Shown: positions 7,293-14,696 of the stretch, one piece after another
Numbering within the stretch: the stretch's first letter is position 1
How the letters are laid out: every line of letters begins with the position of its first letter
Virus record (IMG/VR): IMGVR_UViG_3300036908_000046
Coordinates: 1-26,016 of that record
From: a virus
Length of the DNA stretch: 26,016 nucleotides
Direction: 5' to 3' (one strand)
Position numbers and translations under genes: made by a program
The notes under the pieces: generated by a model
Told to the model about the DNA's origin: nothing
What the model saw: only the letters and a program-made list of their open reading frames with translations
Database searches by the model: none

Positions 7293-7544
7293 ATGGCTGC
7301 TTCCAAAGCCCCGCACGTTGTAGAAACCTGTCTGGTCAAGGATGTTGAGACCACCATCGATGGTCTCGCGGCCGACTATGAGCTCCAGGCTATGAGTTCC
7401 CACCAGGTTGGCTCCGGTTTCGGCGCGTACGTCGAGGCGCTCCTGGTATTTCGCCTGCTACCCTCAGCGCAAACGACCGGGAAATCAAACGGCAACCGCC
7501 CGGGCCATAGAGGCCCCGGCGCCTTCGCAAAAAAAGATCGTTGA
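7293..7544 (+). CDS. Small protein, function unknown
   Basis: This encodes 83 residues from ATG 7293 with AAGGA upstream. Residues 8-53 look like one small beta-alpha-beta unit ending in a hydrophobic strand (GAYVEALLVFRLL), weakly reminiscent of the DUF4177 style of short proteins. The last 30 residues are low-complexity, Gly/Pro/Lys-rich and probably disordered. The gene ends across a run of seven A (7529-7535), one base before the next start. No function can be assigned. Confidence 0.55.
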   Translation: MAASKAPHVVETCLVKDVETTIDGLAADYELQAMSSHQVGSGFGAYVEALLVFRLLPSAQTTGKSNGNRPGHRGPGAFAKKDR

Positions 7545-7545
7545 C

Positions 7546-7947
7546 ATGAGCCATGCGATACAACAGCCGATGGAACCTATAGAAAATAAACAAGAAAAGC
7601 TCGCGCTCACTTTCAACGACGACGGCTCGATTGATCCCGCCCAGCTCGAGGGCATGCCCCAGGAACTGGTCGACAAGGTCACTGATCCTGAGTTCCAGGT
7701 TCGTGCCCGGGAGTACATCGCTGCGGAGAAGGCGCGGGCTTCCTTCCAGCGTGGCGCCTCGCAGATCAGGGCGGCCGCCCGTACCGAGCATGCTGGCCGG
7801 CGCCCTAAAGGGATCAGCGGACGGCAACGGAAGAAGTTGCGGAAATTGGCCAGAAAACTGCCCATGTTAGGATTTACTTCGAGCCAGGAGGGCATCCGAA
7901 ATGCAGCAGATCAACTTCAAAACCGCCAACCCCCAGCAGCCCGGTGA
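7546..7947 (+). CDS. Small protein with highly basic patch, function unknown
   Basis: This encodes 133 residues from ATG 7546, one base after the previous TGA; an in-frame TTG at 7408 lies inside the neighbour. There is no clear ribosome site, so translation is probably coupled. Residues 15-65 are acidic (NDDGSIDPAQLEGMPQELVD), and residues 85-105 are strongly basic (RRPKGISGRQRKKLRKLARK). It overlaps the next gene by 47 bases. The acidic-then-basic layout would suit a head accessory or nucleic-acid contact protein, but that is inference. Confidence 0.55.
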   Translation: MSHAIQQPMEPIENKQEKLALTFNDDGSIDPAQLEGMPQELVDKVTDPEFQVRAREYIAAEKARASFQRGASQIRAAARTEHAGRRPKGISGRQRKKLRKLARKLPMLGFTSSQEGIRNAADQLQNRQPPAAR

Positions 7948-8419
7948 CCGTCTTTCCGCGATTCAGACAGCCGTTTATCTGGACGAGGTCAACCATCACG
8001 CGGCGGCCCTCTATGTCACTGCCGGCGCGATCGTGCACGGCGGGAAAGCCTTTTTGAGGATTGGCGCCCCTGTCGAAATGACGCTCGCCCAGCCGGCTCG
8101 CGGTCCTCAGATGGAAAACGGAAGCGACGGCGCGACCATGAAGATCATCGCCCTCGACGCCTTTGCTTACACCCTGAAAACGGCCCCCAACGGCATCAAT
8201 GGCGTCGCCGATACGGTCATTTTCGGCGGTAGCGCTGGCGACTCGATCACGCTTGACGCCTTCGGTGGCGTCTGGTACGTGGACGAGGATGGTCTTGGCG
8301 GGCCCGCGTTGTCTGCGGCTCCTGTCGTCTCCAAGGCCACCGCGAAGCCAGCGGTTGCTGTTGGCGTCAAGACCGGCAACGCCACAGTTCCGTTCGGTGG
8401 TTTCGTTGGCCGTCGATAG
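7901..8419 (+). CDS. Putative head accessory/decoration protein
   Basis: This encodes 172 residues. AGGAGG (7886-7891) lies 9 bases before ATG 7901. The protein looks all-beta: YVTAGAIVHGGKAFLRIG, then ITLDAFGGVWYVDEDGLG, with a Gly/Ala/Val-rich C-terminus (KPAVAVGVKTGNATVPFGGF). Small beta proteins between portal and capsid genes are often capsid decoration proteins, and this one has the right size and place, but I see no signature that proves it. It is followed by the longest gene-free spacer of the window. Confidence 0.55.
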   Translation: MQQINFKTANPQQPGDRLSAIQTAVYLDEVNHHAAALYVTAGAIVHGGKAFLRIGAPVEMTLAQPARGPQMENGSDGATMKIIALDAFAYTLKTAPNGINGVADTVIFGGSAGDSITLDAFGGVWYVDEDGLGGPALSAAPVVSKATAKPAVAVGVKTGNATVPFGGFVGRR

Positions 8420-8569
8420 GGCACGGATTCACAGAGTAGGCCTGTCCGAGGTGTAACGTGGGAAACCTCTCGAATTTGCTGAAAAACCCGTCAACACAGA
8501 ATGAAACCGTGGCGGCGTGGTCAGCCTGATCTGGGACGGAGCAGGCTGGTGGCTCCTGGAGTACTCGCA
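8420..8569 (+). other. 150-base spacer with hairpin before protease gene
   Basis: This is the longest intergenic stretch. CAGCCTG (8522-8528) and CAGGCTG (8542-8548) can form a 7-bp stem with a 13-base loop. The ribosome site for the protease, GGAG, is at 8557-8560. The stretch also contains a short coding-looking segment (8505-8570) in another frame, described in the findings. I could not identify a convincing promoter. Confidence 0.4.
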
Positions 8570-10141
8570 ATGAAGCTCTCGAAATTTGTACCGCTAGTGA
8601 AGATGGAAGAGCAGACCGATGGCTCCATTAACGTCTTTGGAGTGGTCACCGCCGAGCAGCCGGACCTCGAGAACGAGGTCTGCGATTACGAGGGCACGAA
8701 GCCGTTCTACCAAGCCAAGGTCACCAGCATGTTCAAACTCACGTCGGCTGTCGAGGGCATGGAGCCCTCGATCATGCCGATGCGGGAAATGCACCAGCTG
8801 ATCGCGATCGGAGCCGGCCGGACCATCGAGTTCGACGACGCGAACAAGACCATCAAAATGGGCTTTAACGTGGTCGAGCCTGTCGCCATCCAGAAGTTTA
8901 AAAAGGGCGTCCTGATCGGCTTCTCGCAGGGCGGCGACTACGTGGGCGAGCTCCTGCCGGACCCGGTGCACAAGGGTTGCCGGCGCTACATCGCGGATCC
9001 TGCCGAGGTCTCGGCTGTCGACTCTCCCTGCCTGCCATCCGCCCTGGTCGAAACCATGAAGGGGCGGACGGTCGAACTCAGGAAGTCGAACGGCACGACT
9101 GAAGCCGTGCCCCTGCAGATGCCCGACCCCAGCACGCAGCGCCTCAATAAAATCGAGGGCGCGGTCAACCAACTGTCGCTTTTGTTCAAGCGGGAATTCT
9201 CAAACGAAGAGCGTCAACGCCTGGTCACGACCGGCGCTGCCATGGCGGATGGTTCGTTCCCGATCGAGAGCGAGGAAGATCTGTCGACGGCCGTTAAGGC
9301 CCAGGGTCAGGCCAAGGACAAGACCGCGGCAAAGAAGCACATCGTCTCCCGGGCGAAGGCTTTAGGGCTCATGCGCTTGGTCCCGGCGGACTGGACGTCA
9401 GAGGCGGATAAGGCCGCCATCACGAGGGCCTGTGCTAAGATCGCTTTGAAAAAGGGGCTGTACGAGGTCGGCTGGCTGGCCGAAATCGTCGAGGGCTTAA
9501 ATTGGCTCTGTCTCAACACTGAATTTGAGCGCGATTTCGAGGACGATGGCAGCAAGGTTCCCGATAAATTGCGCGAGGCGTGGCTCGAGCTCCTGGCGCA
9601 GTTAAAGGCCATGGTGATCGAGGAAGCAGACGAAGCGGCCGCGGCGGGCGGCAAAGGAGCAAAGGCGATGAAAATCACCGATCAGGCTGGTCTCACCAGG
9701 GCGGCGAAATCGATTTCCGACCATCTCGACAAGCACATGGAGATGCACAAAGCTCACCACGAAAAGCTCGAGAGCACGCTCTCGAAAGACCACCCGCTCG
9801 TGAAGAGCTCGCAGGCCATGATGGATCACTGCGAGAAATGCCAGAAGGCCGCCAAGGAAGCCGGCGCTGGCGAAGAGCCCGAGGGCGACGCGGCCGAGAA
9901 GGCTGCCAAGGCCGCCGCCGATGTGGCTGCAAAGGCCGCCGCTGATGCCGCCGTTCTGGCTGCCGACCCGATCACCAAGGCGGTTACCGCTGCCCTGGCT
10001 CCGGTCCTTGCCAAAGTTGATGCGCTCGAGAAGAAGATTGCGACGACTCCGGCTCCGGTTGCCATCCCGCACACCGGCGCTGGCGAAATGGGCAAGGGGC
10101 TCACGGTCGATCAGACGTTCGGCGAGCTCATCGCAAAGTAA
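8570..10141 (+). CDS. Prohead protease fused to scaffold-like C-terminus
   Basis: This encodes 523 residues from ATG 8570, preceded by GGAG (8557-8560); an ATG at 8501 is in frame but lacks a ribosome site. Residues 1-170 match the XkdF/HK97-type prohead serine protease layout: VFGVVTAEQPDLENEVCDYE, catalytic His candidate H75 in MREMHQ, catalytic Ser candidate S119 in GFSQGGDYV, then AEVSAVDSPCLPSA. Residues 226-266 have the ADGSFPIESEEDL...KKHIVSRAKALG motif often found in phage structural proteins. The C-terminal 120 residues are Ala/Lys/Glu-rich and helical, as expected for an internal scaffold that the protease removes during maturation. It sits directly upstream of the capsid gene, the classic position. 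Confidence 0.85.
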   Translation: MKLSKFVPLVKMEEQTDGSINVFGVVTAEQPDLENEVCDYEGTKPFYQAKVTSMFKLTSAVEGMEPSIMPMREMHQLIAIGAGRTIEFDDANKTIKMGFNVVEPVAIQKFKKGVLIGFSQGGDYVGELLPDPVHKGCRRYIADPAEVSAVDSPCLPSALVETMKGRTVELRKSNGTTEAVPLQMPDPSTQRLNKIEGAVNQLSLLFKREFSNEERQRLVTTGAAMADGSFPIESEEDLSTAVKAQGQAKDKTAAKKHIVSRAKALGLMRLVPADWTSEADKAAITRACAKIALKKGLYEVGWLAEIVEGLNWLCLNTEFERDFEDDGSKVPDKLREAWLELLAQLKAMVIEEADEAAAAGGKGAKAMKITDQAGLTRAAKSISDHLDKHMEMHKAHHEKLESTLSKDHPLVKSSQAMMDHCEKCQKAAKEAGAGEEPEGDAAEKAAKAAADVAAKAAADAAVLAADPITKAVTAALAPVLAKVDALEKKIATTPAPVAIPHTGAGEMGKGLTVDQTFGELIAK

Positions 10142-10154
10142 GGTTTCAGCAGGA

Positions 10155-10171
10155 CGCGCTCTCCCAGCGCG
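10155..10171 (+). promoter_or_regulatory. Leader hairpin, copy 1 (before capsid gene)
   Basis: CGCGCT, loop CTCCC, AGCGCG: a perfect 6-bp stem, 36 bases before the capsid start. The same 17 bases recur exactly at 14697-14713 before the major tail gene. No T-run follows, so it is not an intrinsic terminator; an mRNA 5'-stability, processing or translation element is more likely (inference). Confidence 0.5.
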
Positions 10172-10207
10172 AGTTCAAAATCCAGGCCGCCGGTAGAGGA
10201 GATCTCC

Positions 10208-11977
10208 ATGCACCCTTCTTCGGTGGCTGATGGTCACAATGGCATTTCGCAGGCGCAGTTCGCTCAACTGATCTCAAAGACCGACATGCAAAAGATCGAG
10301 CGCATGGTCTCGGAGAACGGTGCCGACGCCTGGCGCCGGTTCGTGAAGATGCACGGAAAGTCGTTGGCCAAGGAGTCGACGACCGTGGGCATCACCACGG
10401 GCCTGGGCTTGAACTTCATCGATCTCCGGGCGCCGGCGTACATGCTGGACCCGATCTTCTCGCACATCCGGAACACCACGCCGCGGTGGGATAAGGTGAA
10501 CGCCGGTTACGGCGTGCAGCCGCAGTGGAAGGCGGTAGTCGCAATCGACGCCGCACAGCAGTTCCCGGGCGTTTCCGAGGGCAACACGAACTCGAACGGC
10601 AGCTTCTCCCTGCTGAATTTCAGCTCGCCTTACGTGACGCTCGGCACCGACGACTTCGTGACTTACGAATCGATTTCGGCGTCCGAGGGCTACGAGGACG
10701 CGCTGGGCGACGGTAAGATGTGGCAGCTCCTGCGCTTCATTCGCCAGCAGGAGCGCAGCTACCTGGGCGGGGCCGGAACCACGGCCTCGAATGGGGCTCT
10801 CCAGATCACGACCACGACCACTCCGGTCGGCGTGCTTTCCGCGCTCAACAATGCGAAATACGTCCTCGGCGTTCTTCCCGTCGGCGCCTACGCCGCGGCT
10901 TACGCTGTGGCCTTGAATTACCGGGCGGCGATCAATCCGAACAACACGGTCGCGGCCGGAATCGTCACGCAGTACTTGCGCACCAACGCCGACGGATCCT
11001 CGGACGTGATCAATGGCGGCACAGCGATCGTCTCCGCGGCCTCGAACGTGGTTGGTCCGACGGTCAATGGAACGAAGACGGTTACCTTCTCTTGCACGCC
11101 GCAGGCTGGCGCCTGGGGCTATGCCTGGTTTGTCGAGATCAACGCGACCACGACCTTTTCGCCGAGCGCGGCTTCGGCGAAGCTCACGGCCATCACGGTG
11201 GGTCAGTCGTGGGTCAACATCTACGGGCAGACCCAGGGCACGCAGACCGCGGCCTATGCCGGCTCGGGCGGCTATGCCGGCTTCGCGACCGACCTGTCGA
11301 CGAACGCACTTGACATGGACGGCATGCTCACCATCGCCTCGAACTCGGCTTACACGACGGGTCTTCCAACGCCGGTGTTCGCGATCAACAGCTTTGGAAC
11401 GGCGGTGGGCACGCAGGGTTGGAACAACCACGGCGCCGGGCTTACGAACGGCGGCCTGGTGGGATCGATCGTCGAGATCGACTCGGTTCTCTTCCAGATC
11501 CAGCAGGCGGCTCTCACCGGCCCGACGAGGATCTACCTGTCAACGGACCAAGTGCCAGCCTTCCGGTCGGCCTTCATGGTCGGCTCCTCGAGCTCGACGG
11601 CGATCAACTATTTCTTCCCGAACGGTGGCGGAACGGCCGACGGATCCGGGATCGCGATCAATGGCCGGGTGGCTCAGTACCACAACATCTTCGGCCTGCC
11701 TGGTGGCGAGTTTGTCGACGTGATCCAGCATCCATACCTGCCTGCTGGCACGATCCTGTTCGACGTCGACAGGCTGCAGGAGACCTATGCGAACTCCCGG
11801 ATGGGCGAAACGCGCGGCGTCTTTGTGCGGCGCGACACCTACGGCATCGAGTTCGCGCAGACCAGCCGCAAGTATCCCTTCGGCGTGTTCTCTGAAGAGG
11901 TGTTTGCGGTCAAAACGCCGAACCTGATCGCGTTTCTCACCGGCCTCGGCAAGTTCGGCGACACCTACGTGTTTTAA
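10208..11977 (+). CDS. Major capsid protein (HK97 fold) with Ig-like insertion
   Basis: This encodes 589 residues with GAGGAGA (10195-10201) before ATG 10208. It forms the icosahedral shell. Evidence: position right after the protease, the N-terminal arm and E-loop-like region (TPRWDKVNAGYGVQPQWKAV, FSSPYVTLGTDDFVTYESIS), KMWQLLRFIRQQERSYLGG, and a C-terminus of the P-domain kind (FVDVIQHPYLP, then EEVFAVKTPNLIAFLTGLGK). Residues about 216-335 (from VGAYAAAYAVALNYRAA to the AWFVEINA strand and after) form an inserted Ig or fibronectin-like domain, a known variation in large capsid proteins. HK97 capsid subunits are near 280-390 residues, so the insert explains the size. Confidence 0.9.
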   Translation: MHPSSVADGHNGISQAQFAQLISKTDMQKIERMVSENGADAWRRFVKMHGKSLAKESTTVGITTGLGLNFIDLRAPAYMLDPIFSHIRNTTPRWDKVNAGYGVQPQWKAVVAIDAAQQFPGVSEGNTNSNGSFSLLNFSSPYVTLGTDDFVTYESISASEGYEDALGDGKMWQLLRFIRQQERSYLGGAGTTASNGALQITTTTTPVGVLSALNNAKYVLGVLPVGAYAAAYAVALNYRAAINPNNTVAAGIVTQYLRTNADGSSDVINGGTAIVSAASNVVGPTVNGTKTVTFSCTPQAGAWGYAWFVEINATTTFSPSAASAKLTAITVGQSWVNIYGQTQGTQTAAYAGSGGYAGFATDLSTNALDMDGMLTIASNSAYTTGLPTPVFAINSFGTAVGTQGWNNHGAGLTNGGLVGSIVEIDSVLFQIQQAALTGPTRIYLSTDQVPAFRSAFMVGSSSSTAINYFFPNGGGTADGSGIAINGRVAQYHNIFGLPGGEFVDVIQHPYLPAGTILFDVDRLQETYANSRMGETRGVFVRRDTYGIEFAQTSRKYPFGVFSEEVFAVKTPNLIAFLTGLGKFGDTYVF

Positions 11978-11988
11978 CGAACGGAGGA

Positions 11989-12009
11989 GCGTTGCCACCG
12001 GCGCGACGC
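11989..12009 (+). promoter_or_regulatory. Imperfect hairpin in connector leader
   Basis: GCGT-T-GCC, loop ACC, GGC-GCG-ACGC can form a 7-bp stem with a small internal loop. It overlaps the end of a GGAGGAG sequence (11983-11989) that is too far from the next ATG to serve it. It is followed by AAATCCAGGCC (12010-12020), also present after the capsid leader hairpin (10178-10188). Confidence 0.3.
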
Positions 12010-12016
12010 AAATCCA

Positions 12017-12044
12017 GGCCAGGGGGTTGGGAGACCTCCTGGCC
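12017..12044 (+). other. Strong GC-rich hairpin after capsid gene
   Basis: GGCCAGGGGG (12017-12026) pairs with CCTCCTGGCC (12035-12044) over 10 bp, one of them G-U, with loop TTGGGAGA. It lies 40 bases after the capsid stop. The sequence after it, ACCCTTTC, lacks a real T-run, so complete termination is unlikely; a 3' stabiliser of the capsid message or a partial attenuator fits better (inference). Confidence 0.5.
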
Positions 12045-12064
12045 ACCCTTTCATCAGGTGAGTG

Positions 12065-13003
12065 ATGGGCGCCAACATAATCGACCTCACGACCGTCGCG
12101 GCAGTGAACGCCATCTTGAGCCAGGGTTCAGCGATCGATTCGGCCATCATCCAGGCCGAAATCACCGCCTATTCGCAAAACATCCTCACCCGCACCGGCC
12201 GCGGGTTCCTTTCCGGCGTGCGCGCCTATAGCGAGCGTTACAACGGGAATGGCTCGTATGAACTGCCGGTCCGGAACTACCCCATCCTTTCGATCCAATC
12301 GGTCATGGTGAACGGGATCGCCATCCCGGCTACCCCGGATTACCGCAAGTCTGGCTACGTGATCGACACCGAGGGCTCGATCTGCAACATCGCCCTGATC
12401 TCGGGCGGCGCCGGCGATGGCTCCGGCTACCCCGACGATCGCTGGGGAGTCCGGCCTGGTGGCTGGGGATCTTACGGCAATGCGCCGCCCCTGGGCTATT
12501 CGCCCTACCGCTTCTCGCAGGGCATCCAGAACGTCGCGGTGGCTTACACCGCCGGCTACACCATCGGGGTTCCGGCCGAGGTTCAAACGGTCCCGGCCAC
12601 CCCTGGGCCGTACACGGTGACCGTCGCCAACGCCGCGACCTTCTATGCCGATAACGGTGTGATGCTCGCGAACGGGACGCCCCTGGTCTCAAGCGGGGCC
12701 TCAGCGCCCTCTCCTGGGCAGTACCAGCCCCCGCAGGCCGGCGTGCTGCCCGCAGGGGTCTACACCTTCAACGCGGCCCAGCAGGCCGCCTCTGTGCTCC
12801 TGGCGTACGCCTATGGCGCGGCACCCTTCGACCTGCAGGAGGCTTGCGGCCGTCTGGTGGCCGAAATGTATCGAAAACGGTCCTGGATCGGGCAAAGTTC
12901 CCAGGTCCAGCCCAGCGTCGGGACGACGGCCTACTCGCGGCTCGAGGTCGAAATCGGCACCGCCATGACCATCGAGCGGTATAAGATGAGGTTCCTGTCT
13001 TGA
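12065..13003 (+). CDS. Head-tail connector (gp6-like adaptor) with inserted beta domain
   Basis: This encodes 312 residues from ATG 12065; a GTG at 12062 is one codon upstream and equally possible. The ribosome site is poor (AGGTGA at 12056-12061 is too close). The N-terminal helices (TVAAVNAILSQGSAIDSAII, then AEITAYSQNILTRTGRGFLS) and YELPVRNYPILSIQSVMVNG match the adaptor that plugs onto the portal in HK97 and SPP1-type heads. Residues about 183-251 (YTVTVANAATFYADNGV ... VYTFNAAQQAASVLLAYAY) are an inserted beta domain that also occurs in the tail tube protein. The C-terminal helix resumes with DLQEACGRLVAEMYRKRSW. Confidence 0.75.
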   Translation: MGANIIDLTTVAAVNAILSQGSAIDSAIIQAEITAYSQNILTRTGRGFLSGVRAYSERYNGNGSYELPVRNYPILSIQSVMVNGIAIPATPDYRKSGYVIDTEGSICNIALISGGAGDGSGYPDDRWGVRPGGWGSYGNAPPLGYSPYRFSQGIQNVAVAYTAGYTIGVPAEVQTVPATPGPYTVTVANAATFYADNGVMLANGTPLVSSGASAPSPGQYQPPQAGVLPAGVYTFNAAQQAASVLLAYAYGAAPFDLQEACGRLVAEMYRKRSWIGQSSQVQPSVGTTAYSRLEVEIGTAMTIERYKMRFLS

Positions 13004-13353
13004 AATTGGTCCACCTTGAACCTCAATTCGTTCAGTACTTTGAGGATGAGATTGGACGATATCTTCGCCATGTGCCAGATTTGGGCCACGCGCACGGCGT
13101 CCAGTTTCTATGTCCTTCCTGCTTCGTACGGAACGGGGGCGCGGTCGGCACTCACTTGATAGAGGTCACGTTTAGCGATCGCGGCGTGCGAGACGACCAA
13201 GGCAGCCACGGTCGTACTGGCGCGCCGAGCAGATGGACGGTTTCGGGTACCGGCTTCGCCAATCTGACGCTGAAACCGTCCGTGCAGATTGATCCTGCGA
13301 AGCCGGCTTGCGATGGCTGGCATGGGTTTGTGACCAACGGGGAAGTGGCATGA
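13000..13353 (+). CDS. Conserved phage protein with CPSC and CxxxH, function unknown
   Basis: This encodes 117 residues, starting at TTG 13000 in a TTGA overlap with the previous stop. FLCPSC (C38/C41), a strand-rich middle (THLIEVTFSDRG, then SRWTVSGTGFANLTLKPSVQ) and C104-DGW-H108 followed by GFVTNGEV form a recognisable small family found in phages, similar in outline to DUF6527-type proteins. The two Cys and the late Cys/His probably bind one zinc. Its place among neck genes may be incidental. The next gene overlaps its stop (ATGA). Confidence 0.7.
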   Translation: MKLVHLEPQFVQYFEDEIGRYLRHVPDLGHAHGVQFLCPSCFVRNGGAVGTHLIEVTFSDRGVRDDQGSHGRTGAPSRWTVSGTGFANLTLKPSVQIDPAKPACDGWHGFVTNGEVA

Positions 13354-13937
13354 TCCTTCGCTTCACGATCAACAGCGACGTGGTCGCTGGCGAGCTCGCC
13401 GCCAAGGGCGACGCCGTGATCGACGCGCTCGCCGAGGCGATGAACCTGGCCGGCGAATCGCTATACGAGGCGATCATGTACAACATGAACGGCGGCATCA
13501 TCAAAAGCCGCACCGGCCTGCTGGCCTCTTCGGTGCAACTCCTGCCGGTCACGCGCGACGGGCCCGTTGTTTCAGTCGCGGCCGAGATCCCCGATGACGG
13601 CTCTTTCGAGCACCTGGTGGGCATGGTCCTCGAGTTTGGGGGCACGCATGCTTATGAGATCGTGCCCCTAATGGATCGGTTCGCCGAGTTCCTGGGCCCC
13701 AGCCGGGAGTTCGGCAAAGAGTCTATGTTTTCAGCCGAGGAATCGATCGCGCTGGCCGAGGGGCGCCTGCCGCGGTCGCTGGCCTGGATCGGGGAAGGCG
13801 GGGGAATGGTGTTTGCGAAACGGGTCAACCATCCGCCATCGAAGGAATTCGCTTACATGCGCACTTCGCTCGGCCAGGTGGAGCAGACGGTGCGCTTCCA
13901 GATCGTCGAGACTCTTGCCGCGGTGCTGGTCGCGTAG
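13350..13937 (+). CDS. HK97 gp10-like neck/tail completion protein
   Basis: This encodes 195 residues from ATG 13350 (ATGA overlap, GGGGAAG upstream). HK97 gp10-family proteins act at the head-tail joint. The family layout is visible: a helical N-terminus (DAVIDALAEAMNLAGESLYE), the region KSRTGLLASSVQL, the strand SVAAEIPDD, VLEFGGTHAYEIVP, LAWIGEGGGMVFAKRVNHPP and the final HPPSKEFAYMRTSLGQ helix. About 50 residues between VPLMDRF and LPRSLAW look like an acidic local expansion. The order connector, gp10-like, terminator, tail tube is normal for siphophages. Confidence 0.8.
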   Translation: MILRFTINSDVVAGELAAKGDAVIDALAEAMNLAGESLYEAIMYNMNGGIIKSRTGLLASSVQLLPVTRDGPVVSVAAEIPDDGSFEHLVGMVLEFGGTHAYEIVPLMDRFAEFLGPSREFGKESMFSAEESIALAEGRLPRSLAWIGEGGGMVFAKRVNHPPSKEFAYMRTSLGQVEQTVRFQIVETLAAVLVA

Positions 13938-13955
13938 AATGGCTGCGAGGAACCC

Positions 13956-14174
13956 ATGCAGATCACGGCCTACGATATCGCCGTCCCGGTCGGCCAGGAC
14001 AATCAATACCGATTCAGCATGGATCCCGGAAAGGTGGTCGCTGCGCTCCAGGAAGTGATCGCCGGCATCGAGTTTGGTAAGTTGCTGGTGCAGAGGGCGA
14101 CCTTTGAAACCGCCGCCGTGCAGGACGAGTACGCAATGACCTACGTTCACCTCGCGTTTCACGAGAAGCAATGA
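13956..14174 (+). CDS. Small neck-region protein, function unknown
   Basis: This encodes 72 residues from ATG 13956, with GAGGAA a few bases upstream. The product is mixed alpha/beta (ITAYDIAVPVGQDNQYRFSM, then VVAALQEVIAGIEFGKLL) and ends YAMTYVHLAFHEKQ. I do not recognise it. It overlaps the next start (ATGATG at 14171-14176), so it belongs to the same translation unit. Confidence 0.55.
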   Translation: MQITAYDIAVPVGQDNQYRFSMDPGKVVAALQEVIAGIEFGKLLVQRATFETAAVQDEYAMTYVHLAFHEKQ

Positions 14175-14683
14175 TGATAGCCACCGAGACGATCTTCCAA
14201 AATCTGTATAACCTGCTCTCGCAGACGAAGCTGCTCACCGGCGGTGTCCCGACAGGTCCGGCGGTTTTCATCAACGATCCCGCCACCGGGCGCCGTATTC
14301 CCCAGCGCGACGCCATTACCCCGGCGGTCCTTCCTGGGATCTGGCAAATTGAGGTTGAGCAGGACGTTTTAGAGCACGCGATCGCGCTGCCGAAATATGA
14401 GCTCCACTGCCTGGCTGTCGTCATGTGCGAGATCACCGGCGGCCAGAATGCGATCGCCTCGACGCTCCTAAACAACCTGCGCGACGCCGTGCTCTACCAG
14501 ATGCAGCAGCAGACCCTGAAGGCGGACGGCACGACCGTGATCCCGCTTCTCGGCGGCCAGCCGCAGACGCTCGGCAGGGTTGTGTATCATGCAAGAGTAA
14601 AGGGGCGCATCCTCGTAAACGAGGGTCTGCAGAATAATCGGAGCGCCCTGGTATTTCCGATCTCGATTTTGAGTGGGCAATAG
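14171..14683 (+). CDS. Putative tail terminator protein
   Basis: This encodes 170 residues from ATG 14171 (a second ATG at 14174 is possible). Tail terminators cap the tail tube and join it to the neck. The N-terminal helix ATETIFQNLYNLLSQTKLLT, the long strand KYELHCLAVVMCEITGGQN, the amphipathic helix LNNLRDAVLYQM and the strand QTLGRVVYHARVKGRILVNE fit the small alpha/beta fold of terminators, and the position immediately before the tail tube gene is the expected one. There is no unique motif, so the name rests on position and fold impression. Confidence 0.6.
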   Translation: MMIATETIFQNLYNLLSQTKLLTGGVPTGPAVFINDPATGRRIPQRDAITPAVLPGIWQIEVEQDVLEHAIALPKYELHCLAVVMCEITGGQNAIASTLLNNLRDAVLYQMQQQTLKADGTTVIPLLGGQPQTLGRVVYHARVKGRILVNEGLQNNRSALVFPISILSGQ

Positions 14684-14696
14684 AATGGATCTGTAC

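Noticed and set aside
7527-7550. Run of seven A at 7529-7535 as a second frameshift site
   Set aside because: A -1 slip there meets a stop within five codons, and reaching the next gene would need a +1 shift. That gene has its own ATG at 7546 and the upstream product looks complete.
8501-8569. Upstream ATG 8501 as start of the protease
   Set aside because: There is no ribosome site before it and the added residues are Arg/Pro-rich and unlike a protease start, whereas ATG 8570 has GGAG at a proper distance and begins with the expected KLSKFVPLVK.
10274-11431. Reverse-strand open frame of 385 codons opposite the capsid gene
   Set aside because: Arg/Gly/His-rich antisense shadow of the capsid gene, with no recognisable domain.
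11992-12231. Possible small gene from TTG 11992 after GGAGGAG
   Set aside because: The spacing to the ribosome site is only two bases, and the frame runs deep into the connector gene with a low-complexity Arg/His/Pro translation.
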